Of a stretch of DNA of 64,000 bases, positions 44,313 to 55,827 are shown piece by piece (position 1 is the stretch's first letter; each line of letters opens with the position of its first letter). The stretch lies in NCBI GenBank assembly GCA_014621425.1, contig JAANBB010000129.1:1-64000 (forward strand), read 5' to 3'. The position numbers and the translations under genes were made by a program. The DNA is from Cylindrodendrum hubeiense (taxonomy: Eukaryota; Ascomycota; Sordariomycetes; Hypocreales; Nectriaceae). The notes beneath the pieces were generated by a model. That model searched no databases. It had not been told where the DNA came from and saw only the letters and a program-made list of their open reading frames with translations.

Positions 44313-44755
44313 TGGTGGTCGAGAGGCATGAGGCAGGGAAGAAGATAGAGTGATCTGGTTCTCTGGGTACATAGTAATAGCCTACATATTATGGAGGTAG
44401 TTGAGTGAGTCTTGAATAGACTTCAAATGATATGAATTACCCCTGTGTAGGTACTTAGTGTTTTCCTACCTAGGTGCTATAACCATCTTCATACCGTCGC
44501 TCCGACATTTGACAAGCCAAAAGAGATAGGGGGCTTAACTTATGGTTCATCAATTGTCACATTGGTATTCGCGGAGCTCTAGATGGCTACCGAATGTATG
44601 TCAAGTTGTTTGTAAACATTACGCTCTAGCCACTGGCATTTGCTTTTACCGCTCCATTTTGAAACCCGCAATGCATGTCTATTTTACAATGGACCGTGTC
44701 CACGGTCAATTTCCAGGCGCATACCAGGCCAACCTTTTGAGATGCTTCGCACCTC
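44313..44755. other. Intergenic region between convergent genes
   Basis: The 3' flanks of the SUR7-like (+) and ZZ/EF-hand (-) genes. It contains CCTACCTAGGTG-type short palindromic sequence near 44465-44476. I see no gene. Confidence 0.5.
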
Positions 44756-47494
44756 CTAAGGAATACAGAAGTCAATCCAGCTTCCCAGATACTCAAGTCG
44801 ATTTCCTTGTTGCTCCTGGCCCTTGTAAATCGCCTCGAACTCGTCGAAGCTGAGCTTCCCCCACCCGCCTCTCTTCGTGGCCTTCGCCTCAGCCATGGTT
44901 AGCCGCTTCCATTGTTTGAGCGTTTCCGTTGTGGGCTCAGTATCTGTCACGAGTTCGCTATCGGGCTCACTCTCCTCGACGTCTGAGGCGGTACGTGTTT
45001 GATGGGTTATAGGATACCATTCAAATTCGGCGTCTTTAATTTCCTCCGCAGTGTTTGGGCGGAACTGCGGAAGTGTAGGATCTCGGTGGTCCTCGGGGTG
45101 GTCCTCGGGGTTGGCCTCGGGGTCAGCTTCGGGGTCGGCCTCGGAATCAGCAGAGTCTTCTTGGGGCTCAGCATGGTCCTCCTGGGGCTCATCTTCATGA
45201 ATGATCTCGACTGTAGTGTCAATCTCCACGGCATTGCGCCCCTCAGGGTCGAGGCTATATCCAGCCTCGACCAGCAGGTCCTCAAGAGACTTGTCCCCGG
45301 TGGACTTGACCTTTGAATCGAGGCCCTCATTTGAGGGCTTCAAGCCACTGTCATCGAGCTCGACGTCGTCAACCGCATCCTTGTACTTTTCTCGCTGTTG
45401 CTTCGTTTCCGCGGCTCGGAGTGCAAGGTCTTCCGTGGGCTTAAATATAGTATCAAGAAGCTCATTGAAGGCCTGCTGAGTGACCTGGTAGAGGATCTCT
45501 TTTCCAGCATCCCTTTCAGCCTCGGGCAAACGGCGAGGTCCCCGCCGTTCGGGAACGCCCCTAGGATATGATGAGGCGCCAGATGGCATCTCAAAGTCAC
45601 TCATGCCATCCATTAATCGACCCTTCGAGCTCGATGGAGATTTTGGGGATTGTGGCTGCTCTTCGGCTGACTTGGAGCTCTCGCCCATCTCGCGGAGGTC
45701 CGCGAGAATATCCTCGTTGTGCTCCCAATCCTCTGGCGCATTGCCTCCTTCTTCCTCGTCGAGGTAGAACTGCCTTCTCCTCCATCTCTCATGCAACTGC
45801 TTTCGGGCCATGTCTCTCTTTCTCTTTTCCAACTTTGGCGCCCGCTGTCGGTTACTGCTGATGACTCTGGCTCTGACCTCGCTCTCCGTAGGCATACCGT
45901 TAGCAAGGCGGTCATCGTCCTCGTGAACTCCATTAACACCATTTGGTTGGTTGCCATTCCTGTCACGGTCCTCATCTTCGTTATCATCGGATGGCTCCTC
46001 GATTTCCAGGGTGTGGTTACCCATCAGAACTCCAGGCAGCTCTTCGACGGTAGCTGGAGGCTCGAGTAGGGTAACCCAATATGTGCGGTCTTCATCGCTT
46101 CCACTAAGCCGACGAACTGTCCGCCAATTGGTGTCTGTATCGCTGCGAGTGATAAAACGCCGACGGGAGCGGTGGTCGGTTTCGCAAGCAAACAAACTCG
46201 TCAGAATGTCTTCCCGGTTGGCCGTGTCTCCCCGATCCTGGACCACGACGCTTTCATGGCCGTCAGTGATTTGTACGCTTCCATCGCGGTTGTACATCTT
46301 GCCCTCATGTCGTAGTCCTCCGTCGCCTTCGGGGACTCTGCCCTCTCGGCCAAAAAGACTGCTGAGAGGTTGACGGCTGGTCACTAGCTGCTGAGCTTCG
46401 GTACTAGCAAGAAGCTGATCTTCGAGTCCATCTAGTATATCCTTGTGCATCTGCTTGTAGAGGACATAGTATGCACGGAACATGCGGAGGAAATCTCTCC
46501 GGTCCACGTACCCGTCGCCGTCGATGTCGTAGCCCGCAAAAATCTTGCGGAGCTTGTCCTTGCGCTTTCGATAGGATAGACCGTGGAGAAACTCGGTGAA
46601 GCCAATCAGGTCGTCGTTGTTGGAGTCGTAAAAGGAGAACATTCGATCGTGGATGAGATTTGGTGCGGCATGGCGGGAGCCTCCCGTTGGCACCAAGCAC
46701 CGCTCGAAAGTCTTACGGTCCATGGCAATGCCGAGCTCATCGGGGTCGTCTCTCCACTCGGAGTTGGCCATAAAAGTCCACTGCTCCCAAAATGCCTCCA
46801 ACTCTGGCCGTTCAAAGCCCGTGTCCTTGGACAACTTGGGAATCAGTCCGCGCGGGAGGTTTCGTCGACAAGTATCTGGGTCTCCCGTATACCAGACCGG
46901 TTGCATCTGTCGAGGACCAAACGGGGGCGCAGGAACACGGATTTTGTAGAAGATATGCGTCTTGGTATGGACGCCTTGGGCCTCACAGGTCTCGCAAAGA
47001 TCAAAGTCGGCGCAGTTGGCGCATCGGTAGCGAACTCCACGGATGGGAACCATGCCACATGCATTACACTGACATCCGCGATGAACACATCCGTTGCGTC
47101 GCGCGTTATCCTCGGAAACCCTAAAGAGAAGGTTGACGATGTTGTGGCCAGCTCGCTGGTTCGGGAAACCGCTGGGCTCGTTCCACCAGTCGTCCACGCC
47201 GCCCTCTACGACGGTCTCGCCGTCGCCCGGGGGCCGCACGGTATCGATGTCGACGTTTTCATCGCCTGGGGCCTCGTCGGATGACGAACTCGAGCCGGCT
47301 TCGTTCCTCCGGCTCCGGTGATTTCGGCGTACGGCGTTGCTGCGATGCAGACCAGATCCTGGCAGGGCGCCGTCGCGCGTTATGCGATTGACGTATGCAT
47401 AGTATCCAATCGAGACGGCAGCGAAGGCGGAAACGATGGCCACGGCCAGTCGCGGCCGGGTTATGCTCTCGACCGAGTGTGTCGGCAACCACAT
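44756..47494 (-). CDS. Membrane-anchored ZZ zinc-finger and EF-hand protein
   Basis: A single-exon gene of 912 residues. A hydrophobic segment at residues 16-35 (LAVAIVSAFAAVSIGYYAYV) probably anchors the N-terminus. After a basic and acidic linker, a ZZ-type zinc finger spans about residues 136-185 (CVHRGCQCNACGMVPIRGVRYRC and CADFDLCETCEAQGVHTKTH). ZZ fingers bind peptides or histone tails. Two EF-hand loops follow near residues 290-350: DSNNDDLIGFTEF and DIDGDGYVDRRDF, both with the acidic residues needed for calcium. The remainder is charged and mostly disordered, with a run of D/E-P repeats (EADPEADPEANPEDHPEDH) near the C-terminus. The family occurs in filamentous ascomycetes. Function is not established; calcium-responsive sensing at a membrane (ER, mitochondrion or plasma membrane) is an inference. 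The gene is divergent from RCF1. Confidence 0.9.
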   Translation of the reverse strand: MWLPTHSVESITRPRLAVAIVSAFAAVSIGYYAYVNRITRDGALPGSGLHRSNAVRRNHRSRRNEAGSSSSSDEAPGDENVDIDTVRPPGDGETVVEGGVDDWWNEPSGFPNQRAGHNIVNLLFRVSEDNARRNGCVHRGCQCNACGMVPIRGVRYRCANCADFDLCETCEAQGVHTKTHIFYKIRVPAPPFGPRQMQPVWYTGDPDTCRRNLPRGLIPKLSKDTGFERPELEAFWEQWTFMANSEWRDDPDELGIAMDRKTFERCLVPTGGSRHAAPNLIHDRMFSFYDSNNDDLIGFTEFLHGLSYRKRKDKLRKIFAGYDIDGDGYVDRRDFLRMFRAYYVLYKQMHKDILDGLEDQLLASTEAQQLVTSRQPLSSLFGREGRVPEGDGGLRHEGKMYNRDGSVQITDGHESVVVQDRGDTANREDILTSLFACETDHRSRRRFITRSDTDTNWRTVRRLSGSDEDRTYWVTLLEPPATVEELPGVLMGNHTLEIEEPSDDNEDEDRDRNGNQPNGVNGVHEDDDRLANGMPTESEVRARVISSNRQRAPKLEKRKRDMARKQLHERWRRRQFYLDEEEGGNAPEDWEHNEDILADLREMGESSKSAEEQPQSPKSPSSSKGRLMDGMSDFEMPSGASSYPRGVPERRGPRRLPEAERDAGKEILYQVTQQAFNELLDTIFKPTEDLALRAAETKQQREKYKDAVDDVELDDSGLKPSNEGLDSKVKSTGDKSLEDLLVEAGYSLDPEGRNAVEIDTTVEIIHEDEPQEDHAEPQEDSADSEADPEADPEANPEDHPEDHRDPTLPQFRPNTAEEIKDAEFEWYPITHQTRTASDVEESEPDSELVTDTEPTTETLKQWKRLTMAEAKATKRGGWGKLSFDEFEAIYKGQEQQGNRLEYLGSWIDFCIP

Positions 47495-48078
47495 GGCAGG
47501 CTATCTTTGCAGCATGGTGAGGCGGATGCCTTGGGCGTCAGGAGAGGTGCGCTGTCGCGGGGAAAGTAAAGTGCTCGAGTCGGTGGAGCGAGCAGGCTGT
47601 GGGTGTCTGTGGGTGTCTGTGAGGGGTTGTTCGGCGGGGGTGGTCGTCGGGGAGGAACCGCGTGTTTTGCGCGTGTATGTCTTGCGTGGGTTCGGCCGCG
47701 TGTTGACGAGAGCTGGGTTATTAATGCGGCGTTGAAGGATTCGATGACAAAGACAAGACAGCGTAGGGCAACGCGACCTCAGGTAAGCTCCGAAGCTGAA
47801 ATGGAAAGCTGGAGTTTAGAGGTCGAACCGGGGAGCTGGCCCGTGCGATCCTAGCCAGGTACGTACACACACATAGTGCGCTGCTCCATGACGCTGGCAA
47901 TGGCTAACTCAGGTAGTGGGGACTCCGTTAGCGCTGGAGCGGCGGAGCGAGCGACAAAATCATGATGCTTGTCATGGATATGCTCAATATGGGCCGGAGC
48001 TGAATTTCCTCAGCCCACTTCTGTCTCCTACAACACCAAAACCAGCACCCAATTGCGACTCCTCCACCACCGTTCACC
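47495..48078. other. Bidirectional promoter region
   Basis: A 584-base gap between the divergent ZZ/EF-hand and RCF1 genes. I see no supported ORF or repeat apart from a short TGTGGGTGTC duplication near 47597-47616. Confidence 0.5.
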
Positions 48079-48913
48079 ATGGCTGACGGTGCGCCCCAGC
48101 TTCCCGGGCCTCTGCCCTCGTCCTTTGACAGTGACCAGTATGCTGCCTCCCCGCTGCCGCCCGCTGCGCAATCGGCATTGGCACCCAGATCCCCACTCAC
48201 GCGATAGACAGCGAACGGTACAACGAACGCCCCCTCACCAAGGTCTTCCGCAAGATCAAGGAGGAGCCGCTGATTCCTCTGGGTAATTGCCTTCCCCGAC
48301 TCCCCCTGACTTCCCCGAAACCTCTCCCGCCGCTTTGCGCAGTCGCCCGCTTACACCTCATCCCGCAGGAATGGGCCTGACGACTCTGGCCTTCATCAAC
48401 GCCTACCGAGCTCTCCGCCGCGGCGACTCCAAGTCGGCGAACCGGATGTTCCGCGCCCGAGTGGCCGCCCAGGGATTCACCGTCATCGCAATGGTGGCGG
48501 GCAGCATGTACTACAACAAGGACCGGGAGAAGAGCAAGGAGCTCCGCAAGCTCAAGGAGGAGCGCGACGCCGAGGAGAAGCGCATCAAGTGGATCCGCGA
48601 GCTCGAGGTCCGAGACGAGGAGGAGAAGGCCATGAAGGCTCACCTGCAGCAGAGGAGGAGGCTGGCCCAGGCCGAGGAGCCGACTCCCCAGAGCCCGGAG
48701 TCGGAGGCGGCGTCGACCGGGAAGGGGAGCATCCTCGGCCGGGTGGGACTGTGGCCCAAGAGCGAGAACAAGGATGCAGCGGAAAATGTGGCGGACGAGG
48801 CGGCTGCAAGCGAAAAGCAGGAAAGAAAGAAGAATCCCAAGAGCTCGCTTGGTGATCTCGGCGAGATCATGTCCACCAAGAAGAAGGACGACGACGACTC
48901 TAAGAAGGAGTAA
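48079..48913 (+). CDS. rcf1: Respiratory supercomplex factor 1 (HIG1 domain)
   Basis: RCF1 is an inner-membrane protein that stabilises the complex III-IV supercomplex of the respiratory chain. Exons are 48079-48130, 48208-48282 and 48369-48913, giving 223 residues, typical for the family. The reconstructed start reads PLPSSFDNSERYNERPL, as in relatives, and needs a GTGACC donor at 48131. The HIG1 domain follows with KIKEEPLIPLGMGLTTLAFI and two membrane segments (LTTLAFINAYRAL and VAAQGFTVIAMVAGSMYY). The segment between them, RRGDSKSANRMFRARVAAQG, is the family signature. After it comes a long charged coiled coil (REKSKELRKLKEERDAEEKR) and a Lys/Asp tail. The gene converges on RTC5, with only 299 bases between them. 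Confidence 0.95.
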
Positions 48914-49212
48914 CCCCGCCCCATCGATGCAGAGACTATGGAGGAAGCACGAGGGACCGGTGTAAAAACAATTGTGTCAATCTGTGGCAAGGTCACACAG
49001 TGTAAGATATCGGGCTGCACATCGATGGCGGCATGGCTCTACTCATTAGACCGGTGTTAATATGAACAGCAATGTCATGGAATCACGGAACGCAAGCGTA
49101 AATACTCCACTTCCAAATGATTTGTATTGAATTTATTTGTCCATGCACACTTAAACAAACAGGAACGCCTTGGACATGAGCAAAATATGACCAGGTGACC
49201 AGACCTGCAATA

Positions 49213-51092
49213 CTACCCCATAGAGCCTCCACTCCGGTTCGCTCCGACCAACCCGGCCATCTCCAGCAAAGCCCGATCTGCATCAACGTCCCCAGTTCCC
49301 AGGTTGACCCTGCGACGGGACTCGGCTTCCCTCTCTTCCCACGCCCATCTCTCCGCTTGTGCCTTTGCTTCGGCGTCACCACCGCATCCCCAAACCTCAA
49401 GATTATCAATCTGGAACCGATCCTGGAAGTCAAACTTCCTCACGACACTTGGGTGGAAAGCCCCTCCTCGCGAAGTGTAATCGTGGTTAAAGACCCCGAA
49501 TTCGAACGAATCATCGAGGAACAGGGACGTGGCTCCTAATCGATGAGTCTCGGCTTTTCGGTGCGACTGCGTTGGCTTGGGATGAGGGCATCCCACCGCG
49601 AGCATTGGAGGGTTCGCGGGGGATTTGGTGAAGGTGACGTAGTCCTTGTTGACGGTTGAGGCAGGGAACACATCATGAACGGGCTCCAACTGGAATAGTA
49701 CCGTATCTGAATCCCCGAAGCACTCCCTATGGGTGTGCTTCCAGTGTTGACGGATGTAGACTCCGAAAGTGAGACGATCCGACTTGCTACCGTGTGGGAA
49801 CCTTCGTGAAGGAAGAGATGCTGCAAAGGCCGTCTCTTGGCCGCCATCCGGGATGTCTCCAAGACGCGTCCCGCTCACCAGGAGCAGGGTCGGCGCTTGC
49901 CAGTTGAACACTTTGTTCTGGAAACTCCCCATCGAGAAGCCCGCATCGTTACCGGAATATAGCAACCGAACTCTTCGGAAAAGATCCGACCCGGGAAGGA
50001 AGAGCGATATCTGGGACAATAGACTTGCATTCAGAATTTCACCACCCTCGGGTAGCAATGGTTGCGCTATCTTCGGGGCTTCGATTTGCGCTGCGGAACC
50101 ACCCTGGTGTTTTGAGAAGTCGAGGTTCTTTGAGAAGAGGAAATGCTCAAACAGGCCGTTGAAGCCACGGAAAAGATGGGGGGATATCACGGGAATCACC
50201 GTCTTGAAGTTACTGTATTTGATACCGGGGGCCTTTTCAGCGTTGACAAAGGATGACAAGATGCATTCGGCAGTCGCTCGGAGGCTGTCGAGCTCGTCGC
50301 CAACGACGCGGCTCGAATAGAGCGAGAGGCTCTCTTGAGGGTCGAGCGGAGCCGCAAGCAACAGCAACATCAACAACTTCCGAAAGTTGTCTGTTGGAAT
50401 TGTTGCACTGTGGAATTTTGGCGCGTGACCTTGACTCACAGCTTCTTTGATGTCAAGCAGCTCAAACGCGGTCAGGACCAAATCATCATCGTCGTCCTCG
50501 TCCTCATCCCCGTCGTCCTGGGCTTCATCCACGGCGAATCCAGCAACGTGAGAATTCCCGTTCTGCTTCTTCCCTGAGGACTCATCGTCGAGGACAACTG
50601 GATTGATCTCTGCATGGGAAAGTTTTCGGTCGTAGACGGCCATACTCTTGAATAGCAGCTTGGTCCTATCAGTAGAGCCACCAGCCAGGACCTTTTTGTA
50701 CCGCTCTGTCATGATGACGACAACCATGATCATCTGCGGCAGCTCTAATACGACCGGCGCATCTTGAAGAAACGGAAAGGCGCCAAGGTATGAAACCATC
50801 TGAAAGATGACAGGCGATGCATGGAGGATGTCCGGGATCTCCAGGTACCGCGCGATGGTGTCCTCTTTCAGGTACTTCATGGTGTCCTGGTGGTCAGCAA
50901 GAGACTTGAAGACATCTTTGAGCGAGTAGAACTCAAGAGAGGTGAAGCATTTGTCCTTGAACCGCTGTGCCTGTTTTATTGTCAGTCAATTGGACACCAA
51001 CGGTATTCGTGTTATTATGGGCGTACGAGTTCATGACTTAGTTCCTCGTGCGTCCGCCGTGGCGGATGCTCATCCGAAAGACTCTGGCCCAT
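49213..51092 (-). CDS. rtc5: Restriction of telomere capping protein 5 (TLDc domain)
   Basis: Yeast Rtc5 is a TLDc protein tied to the V-ATPase at the vacuole; its name comes from a telomere-capping genetic screen. Exons are 51092-51027 and 50970-49213, giving 607 residues. The first exon encodes MGQSLSDEHPPRRTHEELSH, with an N-terminal Gly that could be myristoylated; an N-myristoyltransferase gene lies further along this window. The next segment, AQRFKDKCFTSLEFYSLKDV, matches the family. The TLDc domain lies in the second half, with WQAPTLLLVSGTRLGDIPDG, FGVYIRQHWKHTHRECFGDS, VLFQLEPVHDVFPAS and LFLDDSFEFGVFNHDY. A strongly acidic stretch (DDGDEDEDDDDD) sits near residues 150-160. Length and blocks fit fungal RTC5. 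A start at the downstream ATG (50880) would lose the N-terminal myristoylation-type signal. Confidence 0.93.
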
Positions 51093-52179
51093 CTTGAGAG
51101 ATAGCCAGCCCTAAAATCATCCCTTCGGAACCGTAGGATTTTATTGACAGCAGTAGCTCCCGTAATTGAGAGGCGATGATCTGATCTAGGGAGGCTGGAA
51201 GCCTGGGGAGTTCATGACATCTAGCGGGCGCTGACATAGTCCGACGGTACGTACCCTGATACGTACTCCCCTCCTTGGCGCATACGACGCACGTGGATTC
51301 GGGGCCATCTTCGGGCCGGCCATCCATCACACTGTCTCAATGCTCTCCGTCTGCAATTACCCATGGAATCGTAGACAAACGAAAGAACGAACAAAAAGAA
51401 ATGCATATATTTGATATATTTGGGGAGGCTTACATATACAACATTACATGTATGACTGCTCTCTGAGCTCTGCCCTCTGCCGCCGGATCCGCGGTCCTGC
51501 CACCACCAAGCTCAATGCAAGCAGCCACAGCTTACAAGCACTCGTCTGAAAAGACCACCCGAACTCGCTTCGTTTAGAAAACTGACAAACCGAGAGAAAC
51601 TAGGCTAGCAACGCCAAAGTCACAAAGCATTATCTTGGATACATTTGCGAAACTGCAAAGTAATTGTCAAGATTATCATTTTCCAGTTCAAAATACTTCT
51701 CCTTTTTAAGGATACCTAGGTAGTCACCATATCCAGGTTTGATAGGACGAAGACAGCCCGACACTTCACCAACAAATGCTACGATTTTCTATGTATTATT
51801 AGTTACATATAGCCTGCAATGATTCCATAGTTGACGCAAATCTCGGGATGAACACTCGCAGTTATTAGGGAGTGTAGATTCGGGTCCATGATTACTGTGG
51901 CCTGTCGAGACACTAAAACTCAAAGTGAAGAATGCGGAGAACAAACATGTTCGAAAGTCTGGTATTCAATAACACCAGGCCATTCGATCAGAGGTACAAA
52001 ATGTAGTCCTCGCTCGGGCATCGAGCTTCCAAAATATCACTGCGCCAATCCCATCCGTATTTTTCCCGCTCCTTGCTCCATACTCGTTCGGCCGTCCATC
52101 CCTAGTATAATCCGAACAATCAATCATGAAAAAGTATATACACAGTATATCAACCCCCAAATCTTGTCCCGCCGTCTCA
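51093..52179. other. Intergenic region
   Basis: 1.09 kb between RTC5 and the SWC3-type gene, both on the minus strand. It is AT-rich in the middle and contains a CCTAGGTA element (51715-51722). The ORFs lack domains. Confidence 0.45.
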
Positions 52180-54488
52180 TCATACAGCTTCCCTATCCTT
52201 TGCAGTCACTGAGTTGATCAGCCGCTGGTACCGGGATTGGCTCTCCTGCTCTGGGTCTCGGGTTGGTCTTAGAGAATGTCCTTCGATGGGTGTTTCTGAT
52301 TTCCCTTTCGTAGCCCAGAGAACCGAGGACTTCGGCCCAACCTTCTGTGATTGGGCTAGCTCGTCAGGTTTTGGAGTTGAGCCATTCATCTTAGGCTCTT
52401 CCGAGCCGAGTCCATCTTTGTCGCCATCCTTAATTGCGCGAGGTAGCCGCATAGCTAGTAGCACGTACTCGGCACGTGTCATGTTATCCATCACATCATC
52501 CATATATCGTCGTACTTCATCTTGAGGAGCTACCACTCTTGCCACATTCTCCAAGTGTCGACCAGTTTGTGTATAAAGCCGGATGCTGATGGGTTGGTAG
52601 TAGTCAAGCTCAGGATCTCCCCCATACTCCGAGGTACTGCCCTTGCGCACAATCAGAAACGAAGCTACAACCTGCTGGCCCGATGAGGTAGGCAGATACT
52701 CCAAGATGCTAAATTTGGGAAAGAGATAACGATCTCCATTTCCGAAGTCAAATACAACAGCTGAGATGTCAGGTTTAGGAGTTGGTGGAGGACCCTTGGA
52801 GCGTAACGCCTGAGGGTTAGGCTGCGACACTGTTTGGAGAGTCGAGGCTCTCGCATGGCCATTAGAAACCCCATTTGGTGTCTGCTGCCGTATCTGGGAG
52901 GGCGCAGGCGAGGGACGTGGGACAGCTTTCATATCTCGGTGTAATCTGTCGAGGATGTCTTTGAGATCAGTTGCATCGGTGAAACCCGGTCGTCCCTCGG
53001 CAATTCGTCGAATCATGTCCTTCGTTCTCGATTCCTCAAGTGCCGACTTGACCAGCAAAACGACCAGAGGGTCGCTCCGGGGAGGTGGTCGGAGCTCCGA
53101 CGATTTCTGCTGCGGATTTGAGGCGAGAACAATATCGAGGATGGTTCGGACCTCGTCCGCAAAATATTTGACAGTCCTGCCATCTACAAGTAGTCGATCT
53201 GCCGACGGCCCCTGCTGGCCTCCCCTGCTTCGATACTCGGCATTCAGCTGGTCAATAATCTTCTGGAAGTGCGCCAGTTCCCCTTCCTTAGCTTGGCCTA
53301 CAGCTACTCTCTTCATCAGGTCGCGAAGCTCTGCATCTCCAGAAGCCTTTTGTGCAAGTAAGGCAATAACAGGGTCGTTCGCAGTAGGCTTCGCGGCGGG
53401 CACAGCAGGAGCAGTTGTGGGAATAGCAGGTTTAGCTAGGCCGGGAGTAGGCGTCGAATGCGCACTTATTGGTTGACGTGGAGCTGGTGATGCTCTTGGG
53501 GCTGCCATAGGAGCGGGTGCTGGAGTTGTCCCAGTCGAGTGTGCCGGTGCTGCTGAGACAATGCCATGAGGTGGGGGATTGGAAGGTGTCCGAGCCATTT
53601 GGGGGGGCGTTGCAGAAGGTGCCACAGGTGGTCCAGCCACATGAGGTCTCGGCGGGTAACTCGGGCTCGGCGTCGGCGTTGTGTTGTTCGCCAAAGAAGG
53701 TGCCACAACTTTAGGAGATGGTGTAGGGGGGGCAACCTTCTCTGGAGGTGGTCGAGGTAGCGACTGTAGTTGTGCAGGGGATTGGGCTGGGCTCTGGGCC
53801 ACCGGTTTCGCAATGATTGCGGTGGCCGGTGTCGGTGTAGCAGTCGCGGACGCGGGCGCGAGCGGGGGAGGCATCGAGCCGTTCGGGGGGCCGTATTGGA
53901 TAATAGGACGAGTCTGCTGCTGCTGAGGCTGCTGCGCTGGCGGAATGGCTTTTGGCTTGGGGTCCTTGACCACATACATGGTGGCTTCGATGACGTGAGG
54001 CTCGATGGTGATGGTGACGGTGCCAACCTTGGACATACTGTCCTTGGGTGGGTTCTTCGGGTCTTCGTTTACAACGCCCTTGCGCTTGTGAGGCTTGGTC
54101 CAGTATTTGGCGAACAGGCCATCGCTTATCCATTTGTTCCGAGATCGAGAAAGGGACTCGGCGAGAACGCCACTGCAAAACGCGTCGGTCAGTACGTAGC
54201 CCAGCTACCAGGTTGAGCTCACGCCCATGTTGCGACTTACCTCTCGCCTACCGACTGGTATTCCTTGACTGACAAGTCATCGGACTGCGCGACCTCGACG
54301 GTAGGCAGCGGCTTGCCAGCTTGAATCGACCTGGGTAGCGGTGGTGGCGGGGGCTCTTCGGGCGCTGGGGGTGGTGGTGGGGGAGCTGCAGGCGTCGCAG
54401 AGCGTTCTCGAGACGTGATGTTGCGCTTTTTGGCGACCTGCTCGCTGCGAGCGGCAGCCCGAGCTGGCAGCTTGCGCTTCCGCTCCAT
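52180..54488 (-). CDS. swc3: SWR1 chromatin-remodelling complex subunit SWC3-type protein
   Basis: The SWR1 complex exchanges H2A for H2A.Z. Exons are 54488-54241 and 54172-52180, giving 746 residues (donor GTAAGT, acceptor GCAG, phase 2). The N-terminus MERKRKLPARAAARSEQVAK is basic, and then runs of proline occur. Next comes a short conserved block: SVGESGVLAESLSRSRNKWI, then SDGLFAKYWTKPHKR, typical of the SWC3 domain of filamentous fungi. The segment TVTITIEPHVIEATMYVVKD follows it. The middle is Pro/Ala/Thr-rich and disordered (about residues 150-340). The C-terminal half has helical segments (DRLLVDGRTVKYFADEVRTI) and a beta-rich stretch (AVVFDFGNGDRYLFPKFSIL, YYQPISIRLYTQTGRHLENV). The name rests on the N-terminal block and layout; it is distant from the yeast protein. 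Confidence 0.8.
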
Positions 54489-55827
54489 GACAAGCGAGTG
54501 TAGAGCGGGGAATGGATAAAGTGATCACACGGCAAGTGATGAGCAAAGCATTATAAGGATGCCATCCAGGAGCGCGTCGCCTGGGGAAGGAAGGAAGCTC
54601 GAGGCGGGCGAAGAGCTACTTCGGAACGAGAGGCCGAGGCCGCCGGAAAGCCGATAGGGAAGCTGCCTTGGTCGTGGAGCTTCCGGGGGGCCGGGGGGAG
54701 AGGAGGCGGGTGGAGATGGGGAGAAGATGTGAGGAGGAGGGGGAGATGTTGAGAGGTGGAAGGCGGAAGGTGAAGCGAGAATGACAGTGGGAATGGGAAC
54801 TTTGTAACCGATGAGGTGCGGCGCGGCGGCACGAGTAATAATGCCTTAGCCACAGCGGCCAGTCCAGAGCGCGGAGAGAGGTGCAACGCTGCAAGATGGA
54901 GCATGGAGAGAAAGTCAGGGGCTCTGATTGGTCCGGGGGCTGAGGGACAGGACAGGGCACGTTGAATAGCACGCTAGCGCGCAATCCGCCGGCCTCTGGA
55001 GTGCTGACTGCGCTGCAGTGCAGCCGACAGGCACAGCGCGGTGGGGAGGTGCTCAGTGCAGTGGGGGATTCTGGGAGAGGAGACTGAGACCACGGAGCGG
55101 CCCAATGCTTAAGACGGGTTGGTTTCCACACTTGTCCACAGGCGCTGGGTCCCCTAAGTGTCCCCTGTGAGCCTGTAACGGCGCCTCTGTAGGTAAGCCT
55201 GCCCGAGGAAGCCCCAGAGGATCGGGAACACTAAACCCAACAGCAGGCGCTCCCTCCCAGGCAGTGACCTCGACGGGGTACTCACAGCCGGCCTGGCCTG
55301 TGTCGGCCTATATTTATTTTATTTCATGACTCGATGCAGAATCATATCAGATTCCTGTCACTATTTACGGACACGAGTCCTTTTTCTACCCTTCGCTACC
55401 GCCCAAACTCGTGGAGGCGCAAGCCGTGACTGTCCGTCCGTCGTCACATCGACCCTGCCGGAGTGTAGGCGGCTCTGGTCTTAGCGGACGATCCAGACCT
55501 CACTGGGTGGGGCTGCACCTGTTACAGCCGCATTTTCCTCTGCAGGCCGCGGCGACGCGCGTGCCTTAGCACAAGTACTTCCCCGGTCGCCGCCGTCCCC
55601 ATGCATCCTAAAGTAGATCTGATCCGAGCAACGGTATCTGGGCCTGGCTTAGCGCGGCACAGCGAACGTCTGATTCAACCTCAGGCCTCGGGCTGAGCGC
55701 CATCGATTCCCCATGACGCGGCGCTGCTGATCGCGGGTGTCTCGGTATCGACTTTCGACCATGATTGCTTTGGTTTTGCTCAATTAAATCCGATTCGTCT
55801 TTCCCTTGAAGGCTTCACAAGTACATC
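54489..55827. other. Intergenic region between divergent genes
   Basis: 1.34 kb between the SWC3-type and BEM46-type genes. The half near SWC3 is purine-rich on the plus strand (54660-54790) and probably its leader. Minus-strand ORFs of up to 171 codons are skewed in composition and unsupported. Confidence 0.45.

Noticed and set aside
44465..44476. CCTAGGTA-type short palindromes near 3' ends (also 51715-51722)
   Set aside because: Such short elements are frequent in fungal intergenic DNA. Two occurrences are not enough to claim a signal.
54551..55131. Minus-strand ORFs of 117 and 171 codons upstream of the SWC3-type gene
   Set aside because: They are Ser/Pro/Leu/His-rich, overlap each other in different frames and correspond to the purine/pyrimidine-skewed leader.
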